Shown here one piece after another: positions 31,340-40,769 of a stretch of DNA of 64,000 bases. The translations under genes and the position numbers were made by a program. How positions within the stretch are numbered: the first letter of the stretch is position 1; the number at the start of each line of letters is the position of its first letter. The DNA comes from JAZGGS01 sp963749485 (GTDB lineage: Bacteria; Bacteroidota; Ignavibacteria; Ignavibacteriales; Ignavibacteriaceae), in contig CAVVMV010000029.1 of the NCBI GenBank assembly GCA_963749485.1, positions 1-64,000 on the forward strand, given 5' to 3'. The notes under the pieces are model-generated. The model ran no database searches, was not told the DNA's origin, and saw only the letters and a program-made list of their open reading frames with translations.

Positions 31340-32371
31340 ATGTTAAAGAACTTAATGTATAAGCTAATATTTATAATATTATTCTCTTTCCCAATTCATA
31401 TTTTAGGAAATGCAGCACAACCCGGGTTTTGGGGTGCGGGAGGAACGGGAACTTTCTCTTTGCTTTATCCCGAGGATAGTTTACAATACAAAAAAATCCA
31501 GATGCTTAAGGAAAATGTTTCGATTCAACTATATCACGGGTATGCTGTAGTAAAAGGTAAATACTGGATGTATAATGCCAACATCGGAATCGATAACAAT
31601 TAAAGTTGGATATCCTTTAAACTCTAGCTTTCACAGCGAAACTGAATTTTCTCATCACCTAACAGAAATCAGATTTGATTCTCTTTATGGATTAAAAGCC
31701 TACAGAAATGGTGCGATGGTACCTATCTTATCCGAAGCTATTGATAATCCAGATACTGGCTGGGAAAATGAGAACTGGTATGTCTGGAATAATACATTTG
31801 AACCCTCTGATACAACTTTAATTACTGTATACTTTATAGTGAATACAAACAATACTATAATTCGCAAAGGTTACAACAAAGATCACAATAATGGTTTCAT
31901 CTACCTGCTGGAAACAGGCGCAACGTGGAAGCAGCCTATTATTGAAGGAGAAATCAGAATAAAAATAATGGATGGTCTCTCACTTGCTGATATAAAGGGA
32001 CTGTCACCCGATTCACTTTTTATATCTGATGTTAAAACAGGAATTCTAATAACGCGATTTCAGGATATTTCCCCAACTGCAAAAAACAACATTATAATTA
32101 CCTATGCTGAAAATCTGGATGAATTCAATTTTCAGAATGTTTTAAACAAACAGGATAAATTATTGAAGAGAATTGATCACTTTTCATCATTGCAAATTAA
32201 TGAAAGTGATTTCGCACCGAAAAGATTTAGGGACCCTCTCGAAGTTCATTCAACGGACCGGCTGACATCAATATTAACGTTATGCTTTTTACATCACCAA
32301 TTTTTATCATTACTGTAGTTATTGTTGGAATTACAATCCTTGTACTGATCATTGTGAAGACAAGAAATTAG
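31340..32371 (+). CDS. Exported protein with C-terminal membrane anchor, unknown family (two frameshifts)
   Basis: Begins with a signal-like segment (LIFIILFSFPIHILGNAAQ) and a Gly-rich GFWGAGGTGTFSLLYPED. Beta-rich sequence follows, including WYVWNNTFEPSDTTLITVYF and YLLETGATWKQPIIEGEI. Breaks near 31590 and 32255 connect it to a C-terminal transmembrane helix (FTSPIFIITVVIVGITILVL) with a short basic tail, ending at TAG 32369-32371. The rejoined protein has about 343 residues, mostly extracytoplasmic. I do not recognise the domain. Confidence 0.65.
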
Positions 32372-32656
32372 AATACACTGTTGACGTTGTTAATCGCCAA
32401 TAGGAGATTTAGCAAGTATTTATTCATAAACAACTTATGACGGTTTATCACAAACCATCTTTAGTTTAGTAATCTATTGAATTATTATAGACAGACTTTA
32501 TATCCTATCTGATCTGTTTTTGAGTTATTTAAATTTAAATGGTTAAGTAAGTTAATATTTAACTTCGCTATTATTTGTAATCGCATACAATTATATTTAA
32601 TTTTAATCACGCATTTTCACGAAAATAGTGAAACAAAGAAGGGCGGTTATTAGTGC
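32372..32656. other. AT-rich intergenic stretch
   Basis: About 285 bp with no usable frame. I see no clear terminator or promoter in it. Confidence 0.4.
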
Positions 32657-33297
32657 GTGAGTGTTGTCGTTTCAGGATTGTTTTTAACGATTGTTTTAAT
32701 TTTTAGCAACTATTCTTGTCATTAAATCACACTCCAACAATTCAATTCAAACACAAAATCAAGTTTCAGAAATAAGTAATTTAAACCTGCAAAACGGTGA
32801 TCTGATTTTCAGGAGGGGAACCAGCATTGAAAGTCAAATCGTTCTGCTCACCGATCAGGAATCAGAATATTCTCACGTTGGAATGATTTACAAAATTAAC
32901 GACGAGTTATTCGTTATTCATACTGTTCCTAAAGAAAATGATGCTGATCCCGGTTACATAAAACTTGAATCGATTGAAGATTTCTTATCTGAAGGAAAAG
33001 CAGCAAGGGTTGGAGTTTACCGCCTTATTCAAAATTCTCCAGATGAGGATAAACATTGCGAGCAACTATGCATACAATTGCTACATTAAAAAATACTGTT
33101 TTGATAACAATTACGATCTGGTAAGTGATACACAACTTTATTGCACTGAGTTGATATGGAAAGCATATAAATTTGCAGGAATAGACCTGGTTTGCAACAG
33201 GTTAAAAAATATTAATATTATCGTTACCAGTAGAACTATGATAGTGCCAAGTTCAATTATTGAAAGCAAATTATTGAAAAAAATTTACTCTAATTAA
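32657..33297 (+). CDS. YiiX/YebB-like permuted papain-fold hydrolase (two frameshifts)
   Basis: A membrane-anchored N-terminus (GLFLTIVLIF) leads to LQNGDLIFRRGTSIESQIVL and YSHVGMIYKINDELFVIHTV, where the histidine in YSHVG is the expected catalytic base. The permuted cysteine lies in LYCTELIWKAYKFAGIDL. This arrangement defines the NlpC/P60-related YiiX group, which cleaves amide or ester bonds in cell-wall or lipid substrates. Frames change near 32700 and 33060. The start at GTG 32657 is inferred because it restores the leader helix. Confidence 0.78.
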
Positions 33298-33331
33298 TTA
33301 TCAATCAACTATAAACAGAAAGGATACTACT

Positions 33332-33759
33332 ATGAAAACATTTAAACTATTATTTGGCATTGCATTAATAACTGCAATATTTGCATTAGTAACTTGCGGT
33401 GAAGGTGGGCTTGGAAGCAGCTCACCCGGTGATGTAGTTAAAATATCGGCAGGAAATATTGCAGATGAAGACTATGATGCTCTCTTTGCTGTTTATGTAA
33501 ACAAGAATGGAGAGGAACTTAGTAAAGAAGAACAAGACAAAATAAAAGCTATTATGCCGCAAATAAAAGAAGAGATGGACAAAAAAGGGAGGATTAAAGG
33601 AAGTTATAATTATTGAAGAAACTATTTCAGAAGACGGTACAACTGCCACTGTAAATTCGCAACTAGTGTTCGGTGATGGGGAGAAAAGTGATGAGGATAC
33701 AAACTGAACTGATAAAGGTGAATGGCAACTGGAAAATTGTCTTCGAAATTGGTGGCTAA
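33332..33759 (+). CDS. DUF4878-like lipoprotein (two frameshifts)
   Basis: A lipoprotein leader (ALITAIFALVTC) precedes a small NTF2-like domain of the DUF4878 type: GDVVKISAGNIADEDYDALF, IMPQIKEEMDKKGG, EDGTTATVNSQLVFGDGEKS and the closing VNGNWKIVFEIGG. Breaks near 33590 (extra G) and 33705 restore about 142 residues, ending at TAA 33757. Such domains are thought to bind small ligands. A strong terminator follows. Confidence 0.8.
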
Positions 33760-33789
33760 AATTATTGGAAAATCTTTAAATATTTCAAG

Positions 33790-33822
33790 CCCCGGCCAAA
33801 TTAAGCATTGCCGGGGTTTTTA
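33790..33822 (+). terminator. Intrinsic terminator after the DUF4878-like gene
   Basis: CCCCGGC at 33790-33796 pairs with GCCGGGG at 33810-33816, followed by five T residues. One of the clearest terminators in the window. Confidence 0.92.
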
Positions 33823-33901
33823 TTCTTAATAAATAATTATAAAGATTGATGACATTAATTACGTACGAATATAATGTTTTCAGCTTTTATAAAGGAAGAT
33901 T

Positions 33902-34546
33902 ATGAAAAACTTATTACAAAAAACCTTGTTAACTATTACTGGAATTAGTGTTCTGCTATTACTGGCTTATTGTGGTGATAGCGGCAGTGGTGGAGCGAGC
34001 AATGAATATCTGGGCAATTTACCTGGAATTGCTAAAGAGTACGTAGATGAAATTGATGGCTTGAAAAAAGATCTTAAGGAAAGTACTGACATGGAAGAAT
34101 CTTTTTCACTTGATAAAGAGATAGATTTGTTGGAGGATGAATCCGACAAGGCAATTGAAGAATACCTGGCAGGCAACCCGATTACAAATATTCCATTTGA
34201 GCAACAGGGAGATTATCAATTTACGGTAACGGAAGTCTCTGTTCATCCGGAATACTCTTCATCTGCTTCCCGGTTACAGTTTATAGCAAAACTTACCGTT
34301 ACAGAAGATATTAAAGGCGAATATGGAAATTTTACAAGCGATATTTTTGCTTATATAAAAGCGGTTGATAAAGAAGGAAAGTCACTTACCAAAAGATATG
34401 GTGTGATGATGAACTATAATGTCAGAGGTCCTTTCAAAGCAAATATGGATGTTGAAATGGCTGGGTCACTTGATGGACCGGCAGATATGGTCACCTTCGA
34501 AAAGCTGGTATTTGTTTCGAAGGAAGAATACGATAAACAAAAATAA
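33902..34546 (+). CDS. Lipoprotein of unknown function
   Basis: A 214-residue protein with a lipobox-like leader (VLLLLAYCGDSGSGG). The segment 40-85 is acidic and helical (KEYVDEIDGLKKDLKEST), and the C-terminal half is beta-rich (YQFTVTEVSVHPEYSSSASR, FIAKLTVTEDIKGEYGNF, FEKLVFVSKEEYD). I know no family for it. It follows the previous lipoprotein by 140 bp across a terminator, so it has its own promoter. Intact frame. Confidence 0.75.
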   Translation: MKNLLQKTLLTITGISVLLLLAYCGDSGSGGASNEYLGNLPGIAKEYVDEIDGLKKDLKESTDMEESFSLDKEIDLLEDESDKAIEEYLAGNPITNIPFEQQGDYQFTVTEVSVHPEYSSSASRLQFIAKLTVTEDIKGEYGNFTSDIFAYIKAVDKEGKSLTKRYGVMMNYNVRGPFKANMDVEMAGSLDGPADMVTFEKLVFVSKEEYDKQK

Positions 34547-34680
34547 TTAGCACAATTTAATATCAATGTTAAGTGCAGGCTATATAGAATAATTTATAGT
34601 CTGCTCAGTTATTAAATTTAAAAGATTAAGACGCTATGAAAAATATTATTGCTAAAAAGTAATCTAATAAGGTCATAACA

Positions 34681-35142
34681 ATGAAAACTTTAGGAAATAT
34701 TTTATGGCACTTTCCTTTTTTAGGATTCGTGAACGCCCTGCTTACATTTTTACTTGGGGGATTACTAGTAATTACTGTAATTGGTTCTCCAATAGGATTA
34801 GGTCTTATTCAATTATCTAAATTTTTATTAGCTCCGTTTTCAAGTTCAATGGTAGATAAGAAGGACTTAAATATAGACCAAAACGCACTTTGGAAATCGT
34901 TTGGGTTTATTATCAGGATTCTTTACTTCCCGTTTGGTTTGATCTTAGCGATTTTAACTATACTTGAAATTGCAGGATTATTTGTTTCGATAGTGGGAAT
35001 ACCGATTGCGATAGTTTTGGCAAAATCACTCTCTACATTTTTTAATCCTGTAAATAAAAAGTGCGTGCCGGTTGCAGTTGCTGATGAGCTGCAGAATCAA
35101 AAAGCTCAAAACCAGATAAATAAACATTTAGCCAAAACATAA
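34681..35142 (+). CDS. yccF: YccF-domain (DUF307) inner-membrane protein
   Basis: A 153-residue membrane protein with two copies of the YccF repeat: GNILWHFPFLGFVNALLTFL with TVIGSPIGLGLIQLSKFLLA, and SFGFIIRILYFPFGLILAIL with VSIVGIPIAIVLAKSLS. Four hydrophobic segments are visible. The role of the family is unknown. The gene is intact and ends near the convergent M16 operon. Confidence 0.85.
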   Translation: MKTLGNILWHFPFLGFVNALLTFLLGGLLVITVIGSPIGLGLIQLSKFLLAPFSSSMVDKKDLNIDQNALWKSFGFIIRILYFPFGLILAILTILEIAGLFVSIVGIPIAIVLAKSLSTFFNPVNKKCVPVAVADELQNQKAQNQINKHLAKT

Positions 35143-35151
35143 CTTCAGTCT

Positions 35152-35192
35152 AAAACCCGGGCTTCTAATTTTAAAGAATTCTGGGTTTTTTA
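35152..35192. terminator. Probable shared terminator between convergent genes
   Basis: AAAACCC and GGGTTTT form the base of an imperfect hairpin followed by T-rich sequence on the plus strand and a shorter T run on the minus strand. It lies between the yccF and M16 stops. Confidence 0.5.
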
Positions 35193-35205
35193 ATTATTCA
35201 GATTT

Positions 35206-36603
35206 CTAGAATCCATCATCTTTAATATTTTTTTCCATCACCTCGCCATACTTTTTAACTTTATCTCTAATCTCGTCAGCTTTACCGATTAAAACAAACT
35301 GCAGGTTTTCTCTGGGAAAATATTTTGCGATAATTTCGCTTGCTTTCTCAACAGTCATCGCATCAACGTTTTTTTCAAAATCATTTATGTACGAATCATT
35401 CAATCCATAAAAATGCATTGTTGTTAACAAATCAGCCAGCTCGCCGGATGTTTCATAATCAGGTGGAAACTGTCCTTTTATATAATTCTTTGCAGAAAGA
35501 AGGGTTGCCTCATCAATTCCCTCTGTATGAAGCCGATCAAGAACTTCAAGTGCGAGATCAATCGCTTCAACGGTTGTTTCTGTTGCAGTAAAAGTTGAGA
35601 TGAAAAATGTACCTGCGCTTTTATAATTATAAAAGCTGCTTCGTGCACCGTAAGTTAACCCAGCATTAACTCTTAACTCATCGTTCAGCCAGGAAGTGAA
35701 CCTTCCACCAAAGATTGTATTAATAACTTGAATTTGTGTTATGTCAGCATTGTTCCACGCAACACCATACCCGCCAATTAAAAATGTAGTTTCGCGCGCA
35801 TCATCTTTATTAACAAGGAGCAGTTGGCTTCTATCAAGCATCTTCATCTCCCTGCTCAACTCATAAGGCATTTGCAGCATTTCTAATTTAGGAGATGGCG
35901 GGAAATAACTTTCAATTTTTGACTTCATATCTGCAATAGAAAAATCTCCAACCAAAACTATCCCTGCAGTAGAAAGCTGGTAATGCATTCCAAAAAATGC
36001 ACGCAATTCTTCAACCGTTAATTCATTAATTGAAGAGTTTGTGCCACCCGCAGGATTTCCGTAAGGATTTTCATCAAATAAAAATTTATTAAAGTAACTT
36101 CTAATAACTCTGCGTGGTGATTCTTTATCCTGCTCTAGCTCAGCTAACCATCGCTTTTTTCTTTTGTCAAATTCATTTTGCGGAAAGCTGGGATTTATAA
36201 CAACATCAACAAAAACTGGAAGTAGTTTATCAAGATCATCTTTCTTAAAAGACATATAAACCTCAGCGGCTTCCTGCCCAGCGTAACTGTTAATTGATGC
36301 GCCGAGAAAATCGAAAGTCTCCTCTATCTGATCTTTCGAATAATTTTTTGAACCGAACAAAAGTGCTTCTGCAGTAAACGCTGCAAGCCCGCTCCTATCC
36401 TGATCCCACACTGCCCCGGCAGGAAAAATAGCCGAGGCATAAATTAATGGAACCTCGTGCTGTTCCATTAAATATAAGGTTAAGCCATTATCCAGGATAT
36501 ATTTTTCATACGGAGGTAATTGGAATTGTGCATAGCTTATTGAGCTAATAGCAAAACAGAGAATGATTGTATGGACGAATGAATGTATGATTGAATTTTT
36601 CAT
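35206..36603 (-). CDS. M16-family peptidase-like protein, inactive subunit
   Basis: A 465-residue exported protein (leader ending ISSISYAQ) with the two-lobed M16 fold. Where active members carry HxxEH, this one has SGLAAFTAEALLFGS, so the zinc site is missing. The C-terminal half retains the substrate-clasp region with the R-Y-like pair, seen here as NAGLTYGARSSFYNYKSAGT. It overlaps the upstream active M16 gene by four bases. The pair resembles the active/inactive heterodimers of mitochondrial processing peptidase and bacterial M16B pairs acting in the periplasm. Confidence 0.9.
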   Translation of the reverse strand: MKNSIIHSFVHTIILCFAISSISYAQFQLPPYEKYILDNGLTLYLMEQHEVPLIYASAIFPAGAVWDQDRSGLAAFTAEALLFGSKNYSKDQIEETFDFLGASINSYAGQEAAEVYMSFKKDDLDKLLPVFVDVVINPSFPQNEFDKRKKRWLAELEQDKESPRRVIRSYFNKFLFDENPYGNPAGGTNSSINELTVEELRAFFGMHYQLSTAGIVLVGDFSIADMKSKIESYFPPSPKLEMLQMPYELSREMKMLDRSQLLLVNKDDARETTFLIGGYGVAWNNADITQIQVINTIFGGRFTSWLNDELRVNAGLTYGARSSFYNYKSAGTFFISTFTATETTVEAIDLALEVLDRLHTEGIDEATLLSAKNYIKGQFPPDYETSGELADLLTTMHFYGLNDSYINDFEKNVDAMTVEKASEIIAKYFPRENLQFVLIGKADEIRDKVKKYGEVMEKNIKDDGF

Positions 36604-37910
36604 TTTGTTACCTCCCCAGCTTGCATTATGCCTATTGTTCTGTTATTGGCAGTAAAATATTTTTGTGCAACTTTCTGAACATCTTCAGCAGTTACTTTTG
36701 CAAAATCCTGCGGTGCTGAAAAAAGTTTTTTATAATCACCAAAAAATAAATCATACGTGCCGATTGTATTTGCCTTGCCGTTTATTGTTTCCATCGTATA
36801 ATAGAACTCCATCAGCTTCTGGTTTTTCACTTTTTGAAATTCGTCCGGCGTAACACCTTCTGTTATAATTTTATCAATCTCACTTAATATTGCAGTTTCA
36901 AGACTATCGGGCGAAATACTTTTACTGCAAATTGCATACATCGTAAAAAGATACGGATCGAAAGCGTAACTGTAATCGGTTCCCAAATCTATCGCAAGCT
37001 GGTTTTCATCAATAAGTGAAGAGTAAAGCCGTGAAGTTTTCCCGGAAGATAAAATTGATTCGAGTAAGCTTAAAGCATAATATTCTTCTGAGTTCGTTTG
37101 CGGAACGTGGTAAGAAATCATTACATAAGGAGAAGGAACATCTCGTGTAACTGTTATTCTTTTTTCACCAAGCTGTTCCGGTTCAATTGTACGCATTTCT
37201 CTTGGCAACGGTCCGCGTTCAATCGGTTCAAAATATTTTTTAGAGAGTGTTTTTATTTCATCGAGAGTTACATCACCCACAAATACTACTACACAATTGC
37301 TGGGTGAGTAATAAGTTTTAAAATATGTCTGGAGATCTTCTTTTGTCCAGCTTTTAATATCAGATTCAAAACCTATTACAGGAATTTGATAAGGATGAGC
37401 AAAGAAAGCTGTTCCCTGGACCTGTTCCCACAACTGCCAGAGCGGACTGTTCTCAAGCCCTGTGCTTCTTTCTGAAAGAATAACTCCCCTTTCACTTTCA
37501 ATCATCTTATCATCAAAATTAAGATTGGCAATCCTGTCTGCTTCAAGATCGAACATTACTTCAAGCGAACTGCTGGGAAACCAATCTGTGTAAACCGTAA
37601 CATTCTCCGAAGTGTATGCATTGTTTGCACCTCCGTTTGCTTCCATTGTTCTGTCAAACTCTTTTGGTCCGTACTTCTTTGCACCGTTGAACATCATATG
37701 TTCAAAAAAGTGTGAGATGCCGGTTATTCCGGGATACTCATTCCGCGAACCGACCTTCCAGAACAAATACATATTTGCATTTGGGATTGAGTGGTCTTCC
37801 AAAACAATCACCTTCATCCCGTTTTCTAAGGTGAAGGTTTGTATCTCTTCAACTTTGGTTTGAGCAAAACAAACAATGCTGAAGATTAAAACGAATAAAA
37901 TTTGTTTCAT
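36600..37910 (-). CDS. M16-family zinc peptidase, active subunit
   Basis: A 436-residue exported protein (leader ending IVCFAQ). The inverted zinc motif HFFEH is at residues 67-71 within GISHFFEHMMFNGAKKYGPK, with the third ligand glutamate in the FDDKMIESERGVILSERS region. The R/Y-type pocket is preserved. It precedes and overlaps the inactive subunit gene, so the two are translated together and probably form a heterodimer that degrades peptides in the periplasm. The frame is intact. Confidence 0.93.
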   Translation of the reverse strand: MKQILFVLIFSIVCFAQTKVEEIQTFTLENGMKVIVLEDHSIPNANMYLFWKVGSRNEYPGITGISHFFEHMMFNGAKKYGPKEFDRTMEANGGANNAYTSENVTVYTDWFPSSSLEVMFDLEADRIANLNFDDKMIESERGVILSERSTGLENSPLWQLWEQVQGTAFFAHPYQIPVIGFESDIKSWTKEDLQTYFKTYYSPSNCVVVFVGDVTLDEIKTLSKKYFEPIERGPLPREMRTIEPEQLGEKRITVTRDVPSPYVMISYHVPQTNSEEYYALSLLESILSSGKTSRLYSSLIDENQLAIDLGTDYSYAFDPYLFTMYAICSKSISPDSLETAILSEIDKIITEGVTPDEFQKVKNQKLMEFYYTMETINGKANTIGTYDLFFGDYKKLFSAPQDFAKVTAEDVQKVAQKYFTANNRTIGIMQAGEVTK

Positions 37911-38080
37911 TTATTGTTCCCTAACTTCTATGATAATTTTGTATGCTAATTTAATGATTCTTTTAATATAAAAATCTTATCGCTTTCTATTATTTCTCTT
38001 AAAGTCCTTAGATTCCCCTGCCTACAAATATTGTAAGGTTGTTTTCGTAAGGAATTGCGTTTTTGTTCCTTAACTGAACG
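37911..38080. other. Intergenic, upstream of the M16 operon
   Basis: AT-rich region that should hold the M16 operon promoter on the minus strand. No confident element seen. Confidence 0.35.
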
Positions 38081-38232
38081 CTATTTTACGATGTCAGTGT
38101 GTTTTTCTCTTCTAAATCCCGACTGTACTAGCACTGCAACAAGCGCCATCCCAATAATTTCCTGCAGCGTGATACCTTCACCAAAAAATATCCCGGCAAA
38201 AATTAAGGTTCAAATAAGCATAATTTCTTTAA
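38081..38232 (-). pseudogene. EamA-transporter C-terminal remnant
   Basis: On the minus strand the sequence reads LIFAGIFFGEGITLQEIIGM then ALVAVLVQSGF and ends at TAG 38081-38083. It parallels the C-terminus of the EamA gene at 39742 (WIFLGEGISLREIIGMAIAA). Only the last transmembrane helix pair remains, with an in-frame stop upstream. A partial duplication or decayed paralogue. Confidence 0.7.
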
Positions 38233-38385
38233 AATCGCTCTGTTTTTCTCTTTTATAGAAGTTCAAAAAGTGTTATCTTTATTGTTCTATTTTAAACGGA
38301 CTCAGATTAAGTTTTTAATGGGTAGATAAATAATAAACGTTTCAATTTACCCGTGATAAAACTTACTCACAAACAAAGGATACAA
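38233..38385. other. Intergenic, no gene seen
   Basis: AT-rich sequence between the remnant and the next lipoprotein. Confidence 0.35.
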
Positions 38386-38883
38386 ATGAGCAAAAACATA
38401 TCATTCATCGTAGTTTATGTTTTCATAGCAGCAATGGCTTACTACGGCTGTGAAAAAAAGACTGACGAATCGGAAACTTCAATAGATAATATCGAAAGTG
38501 AAACAATAGTTCCGGATACTACCTCAGAAGAAATAGTTTCCGAGATAATTGAACCAGTTGAAGAAATAAAAGTTACTATTCCAGATATTATAGGTACCTG
38601 GAGTGGAACATTTGATAGCAGATCAACTGTGCTGAATATAACCGAACAAACCGACAGCAGTTTTTCTGGTAAAATATCAATCAGTTACAGAGAAGCGATC
38701 AACCAGGATGTGAAAGGATCTTTTAATCCATCTACAATGAATATGAAAATGAAAGATCAACTGCACAGCCGTTTCCGGGGAAAGTATAATGGAAAATTAT
38801 CCAAAGATGCTGATAATTACTCTGGTACTTTTACTATGGATCTGGATGGATCAAAATTTTCTTTTAATCTGAATAAAAAATAA
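38386..38883 (+). CDS. Lipoprotein with C-terminal beta-barrel-like domain
   Basis: About 165 residues from the ATG at 38386 (MSKNISFIVVYVF); an upstream in-frame start at 38353 would add eleven residues before the leader and is less likely. The lipobox is MAYYGC. An acidic low-complexity linker (residues 25-65) leads to IPDIIGTWSGTFDSRSTVLN, ITEQTDSSFSGKISISYRE and YSGTFTMDLDGSKFSFNLN, which resembles small lipocalin-like or calycin-like domains with the GTWSG start. Function unknown. It lies 13 bp before the next lipoprotein gene. Confidence 0.75.
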   Translation: MSKNISFIVVYVFIAAMAYYGCEKKTDESETSIDNIESETIVPDTTSEEIVSEIIEPVEEIKVTIPDIIGTWSGTFDSRSTVLNITEQTDSSFSGKISISYREAINQDVKGSFNPSTMNMKMKDQLHSRFRGKYNGKLSKDADNYSGTFTMDLDGSKFSFNLNKK

Positions 38884-38896
38884 AAAGGACGACATA

Positions 38897-39648
38897 ATGA
38901 AAAAACTAATTTTATTACTTATAATTCCATTTGCCGGATTGTTAATAACTTCTTGTGACTCTACAGAAGACCCTGTTACTCCCGCCGCAAAAGGCAATCT
39001 ATTTTTAACATCTAATCCAGCAGGAGCTCAGATTTGGATAGATGGAAGCAATACATCTAAAGACCACACCGGATACAGTTAAGGATTTGGATGCCGCGGT
39101 TTATAGTGTAACACTAAAGTTAACTGACTATAGTGATACTACTTTTTCAGTAAGCGTGTCATCCGGTCAAACAAGCGTTGTAACTAACATTGCACTTGTA
39201 TCAAATATGATGACAACACTATACGGTCCTGTAAGAATTTATGAAACTACTGGAACAACAGCACAGCAACCAAGTGGATTGGACCTTTCAAGCGGAGAGG
39301 CATGGGGAATTAGCTCTGATTCGAGCGGTCTCGTAGATATTTATTACACCAGCACTGGATTTCTTGTTCAAAGTGCTCATCTTTCTCCGAAGCCTTATTC
39401 GGGAAACAGACTTTTTTGTGGGAACTGCTGACAATCTTTTTGATGAAGAAGATTCACCATTAAGAAATACAGGTACGTGGGCTGAAAATATTGCCGATAG
39501 AGAAACCAATTACATTTTTCTTTACGATCATGACGGTCACTACTCAAAAATTAAAATAGTAAACTTCGGAGGCGGAGTACCTGGCGAACCAGCTTGGATC
39601 GAAGTTCAATGGTATTACAATGATGTGCAGCTGGATAACCGTTTCTAG
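38897..39648 (+). CDS. PEGA-domain lipoprotein (two frameshifts)
   Basis: A lipoprotein leader (FAGLLITSC) precedes a PEGA domain: GNLFLTSNPAGAQIWIDGSN, TTPDTVKDLDAAVYSVTLKL. PEGA domains are short beta modules on surface proteins. The C-terminal part (SGEAWGISSDSSGLVDIYYT, GTWAENIADRETNYIFLYDH, WIEVQWYYND) is unassigned. Breaks lie near 39055 and 39395. Rejoined length is about 250 residues. Co-directional and close to the preceding lipoprotein, so probably an operon. Confidence 0.78.
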
Positions 39649-39675
39649 TTCTTCATACGAATAGTATTTTATTTG

Positions 39676-39708
39676 CCCTCACCTTTTTTACAGGTGGGGG
39701 TTTTTTAT
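39676..39708 (+). terminator. Intrinsic terminator after the PEGA lipoprotein
   Basis: CCTCACCT pairs with AGGTGGGG over an A-rich loop, followed by six T residues. Confidence 0.85.
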
Positions 39709-39741
39709 TAAAAAAAGGGGTTCTCAATTTTAGGTGAGAAG

Positions 39742-40637
39742 TTAATTTCGCACAGTTCTCTTTCTTAGCTGAACAAGTACCGCACCAACAGCAGCGATTG
39801 CCATTCCAATAATTTCCCGCAAAGAAATTCCTTCACCAAGGAAAATCCACGCAAGTATTGCAATCTGTATCAGCATTGTTCCGTTTATTATACTCGATTC
39901 CATAGCAGTTAATGTACGAAGTGTGTAATTCCAGATAACAAAAGCAATTGCAGTATTGACTATCGCGAGCCAGAAAAGATAAATAATATTTTGTGTGCTT
40001 ATTGGCGGAAGACCTTGGAGAAAATTCCAATTGTTAGAAGAATAAATGAACCAAATCCCATACTTATAACCGTAACAACAAATGGATTCAATTTCCCGGA
40101 GCGGTTTATATCTCTACCCAAAACTGCTGAAGAAGAGTTTGCAAAAACTCCTAATGTCATAACCATTAATCCAAGTGTTTGTGTTTCACTTAACGAAATT
40201 GGAGAGAAGTAAGTAACAATTCCAACAATAAAAAGTAATGCGCCGCCCCACTGAAGAATTGTTGGATATTCACGCAGGAAAAAGATTGCCGCTACAGCAA
40301 CAACAATCGGTGTAAAGTTTAACCATAGGCTAACAGTTACAGCAGGAAGAAGCTGCAGCCCCATAAACATTGCTCCCTGTGTAAAAGCTATAAACAGCAA
40401 ACCATATAAGCTGAGTTTTAACCATTCATTTCTGCTAAGAGTTTTAATTGCTGATTTATTCTTTTTTGTGAAGGCAAAAGGAAGTAAACATAAAAATGCC
40501 AATGAGTATCTTAATCCCGCATAAGTTAAGGGCGGAATTTCAGCTAATCCCCATTTTATCAAAATGAAAGAGGTTGACCAGAGAAAGGTAACCAGCAGTG
40601 CGAGAAGAATGGCTTTTAGGTGTGATGGATGTTTCAC
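39742..40637 (-). CDS. EamA/DMT-family permease (one frameshift)
   Basis: A drug/metabolite transporter with two EamA repeats and about ten transmembrane helices. The N-terminal repeat opens LLALLVTFLWSTSFILIKWG and the second repeat holds TLRTLTAMESSIINGTMLIQ and WIFLGEGISLREIIGMAIAA. The frame breaks near 40005, and the continuation ends at TAA 39742-39744, giving about 298 residues. The substrate is unknown. A truncated relative lies at 38081-38232. Confidence 0.9.
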
Positions 40638-40769
40638 ACAACAAATATAATAGAATTAATAATTCGTATTTTTATTTAGTTTTATTACTCCGAAAATTCA
40701 GATCCGAAGTTTAATTTAATTCTCCATTTTGTATCTTTCTTAAAGATCTTTCAACTATAATAAATTGAT

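Noticed and set aside
38055..38258. A plus-strand 67-residue reading frame
   Set aside because: It is antisense to the EamA remnant, which gives a far more protein-like translation.
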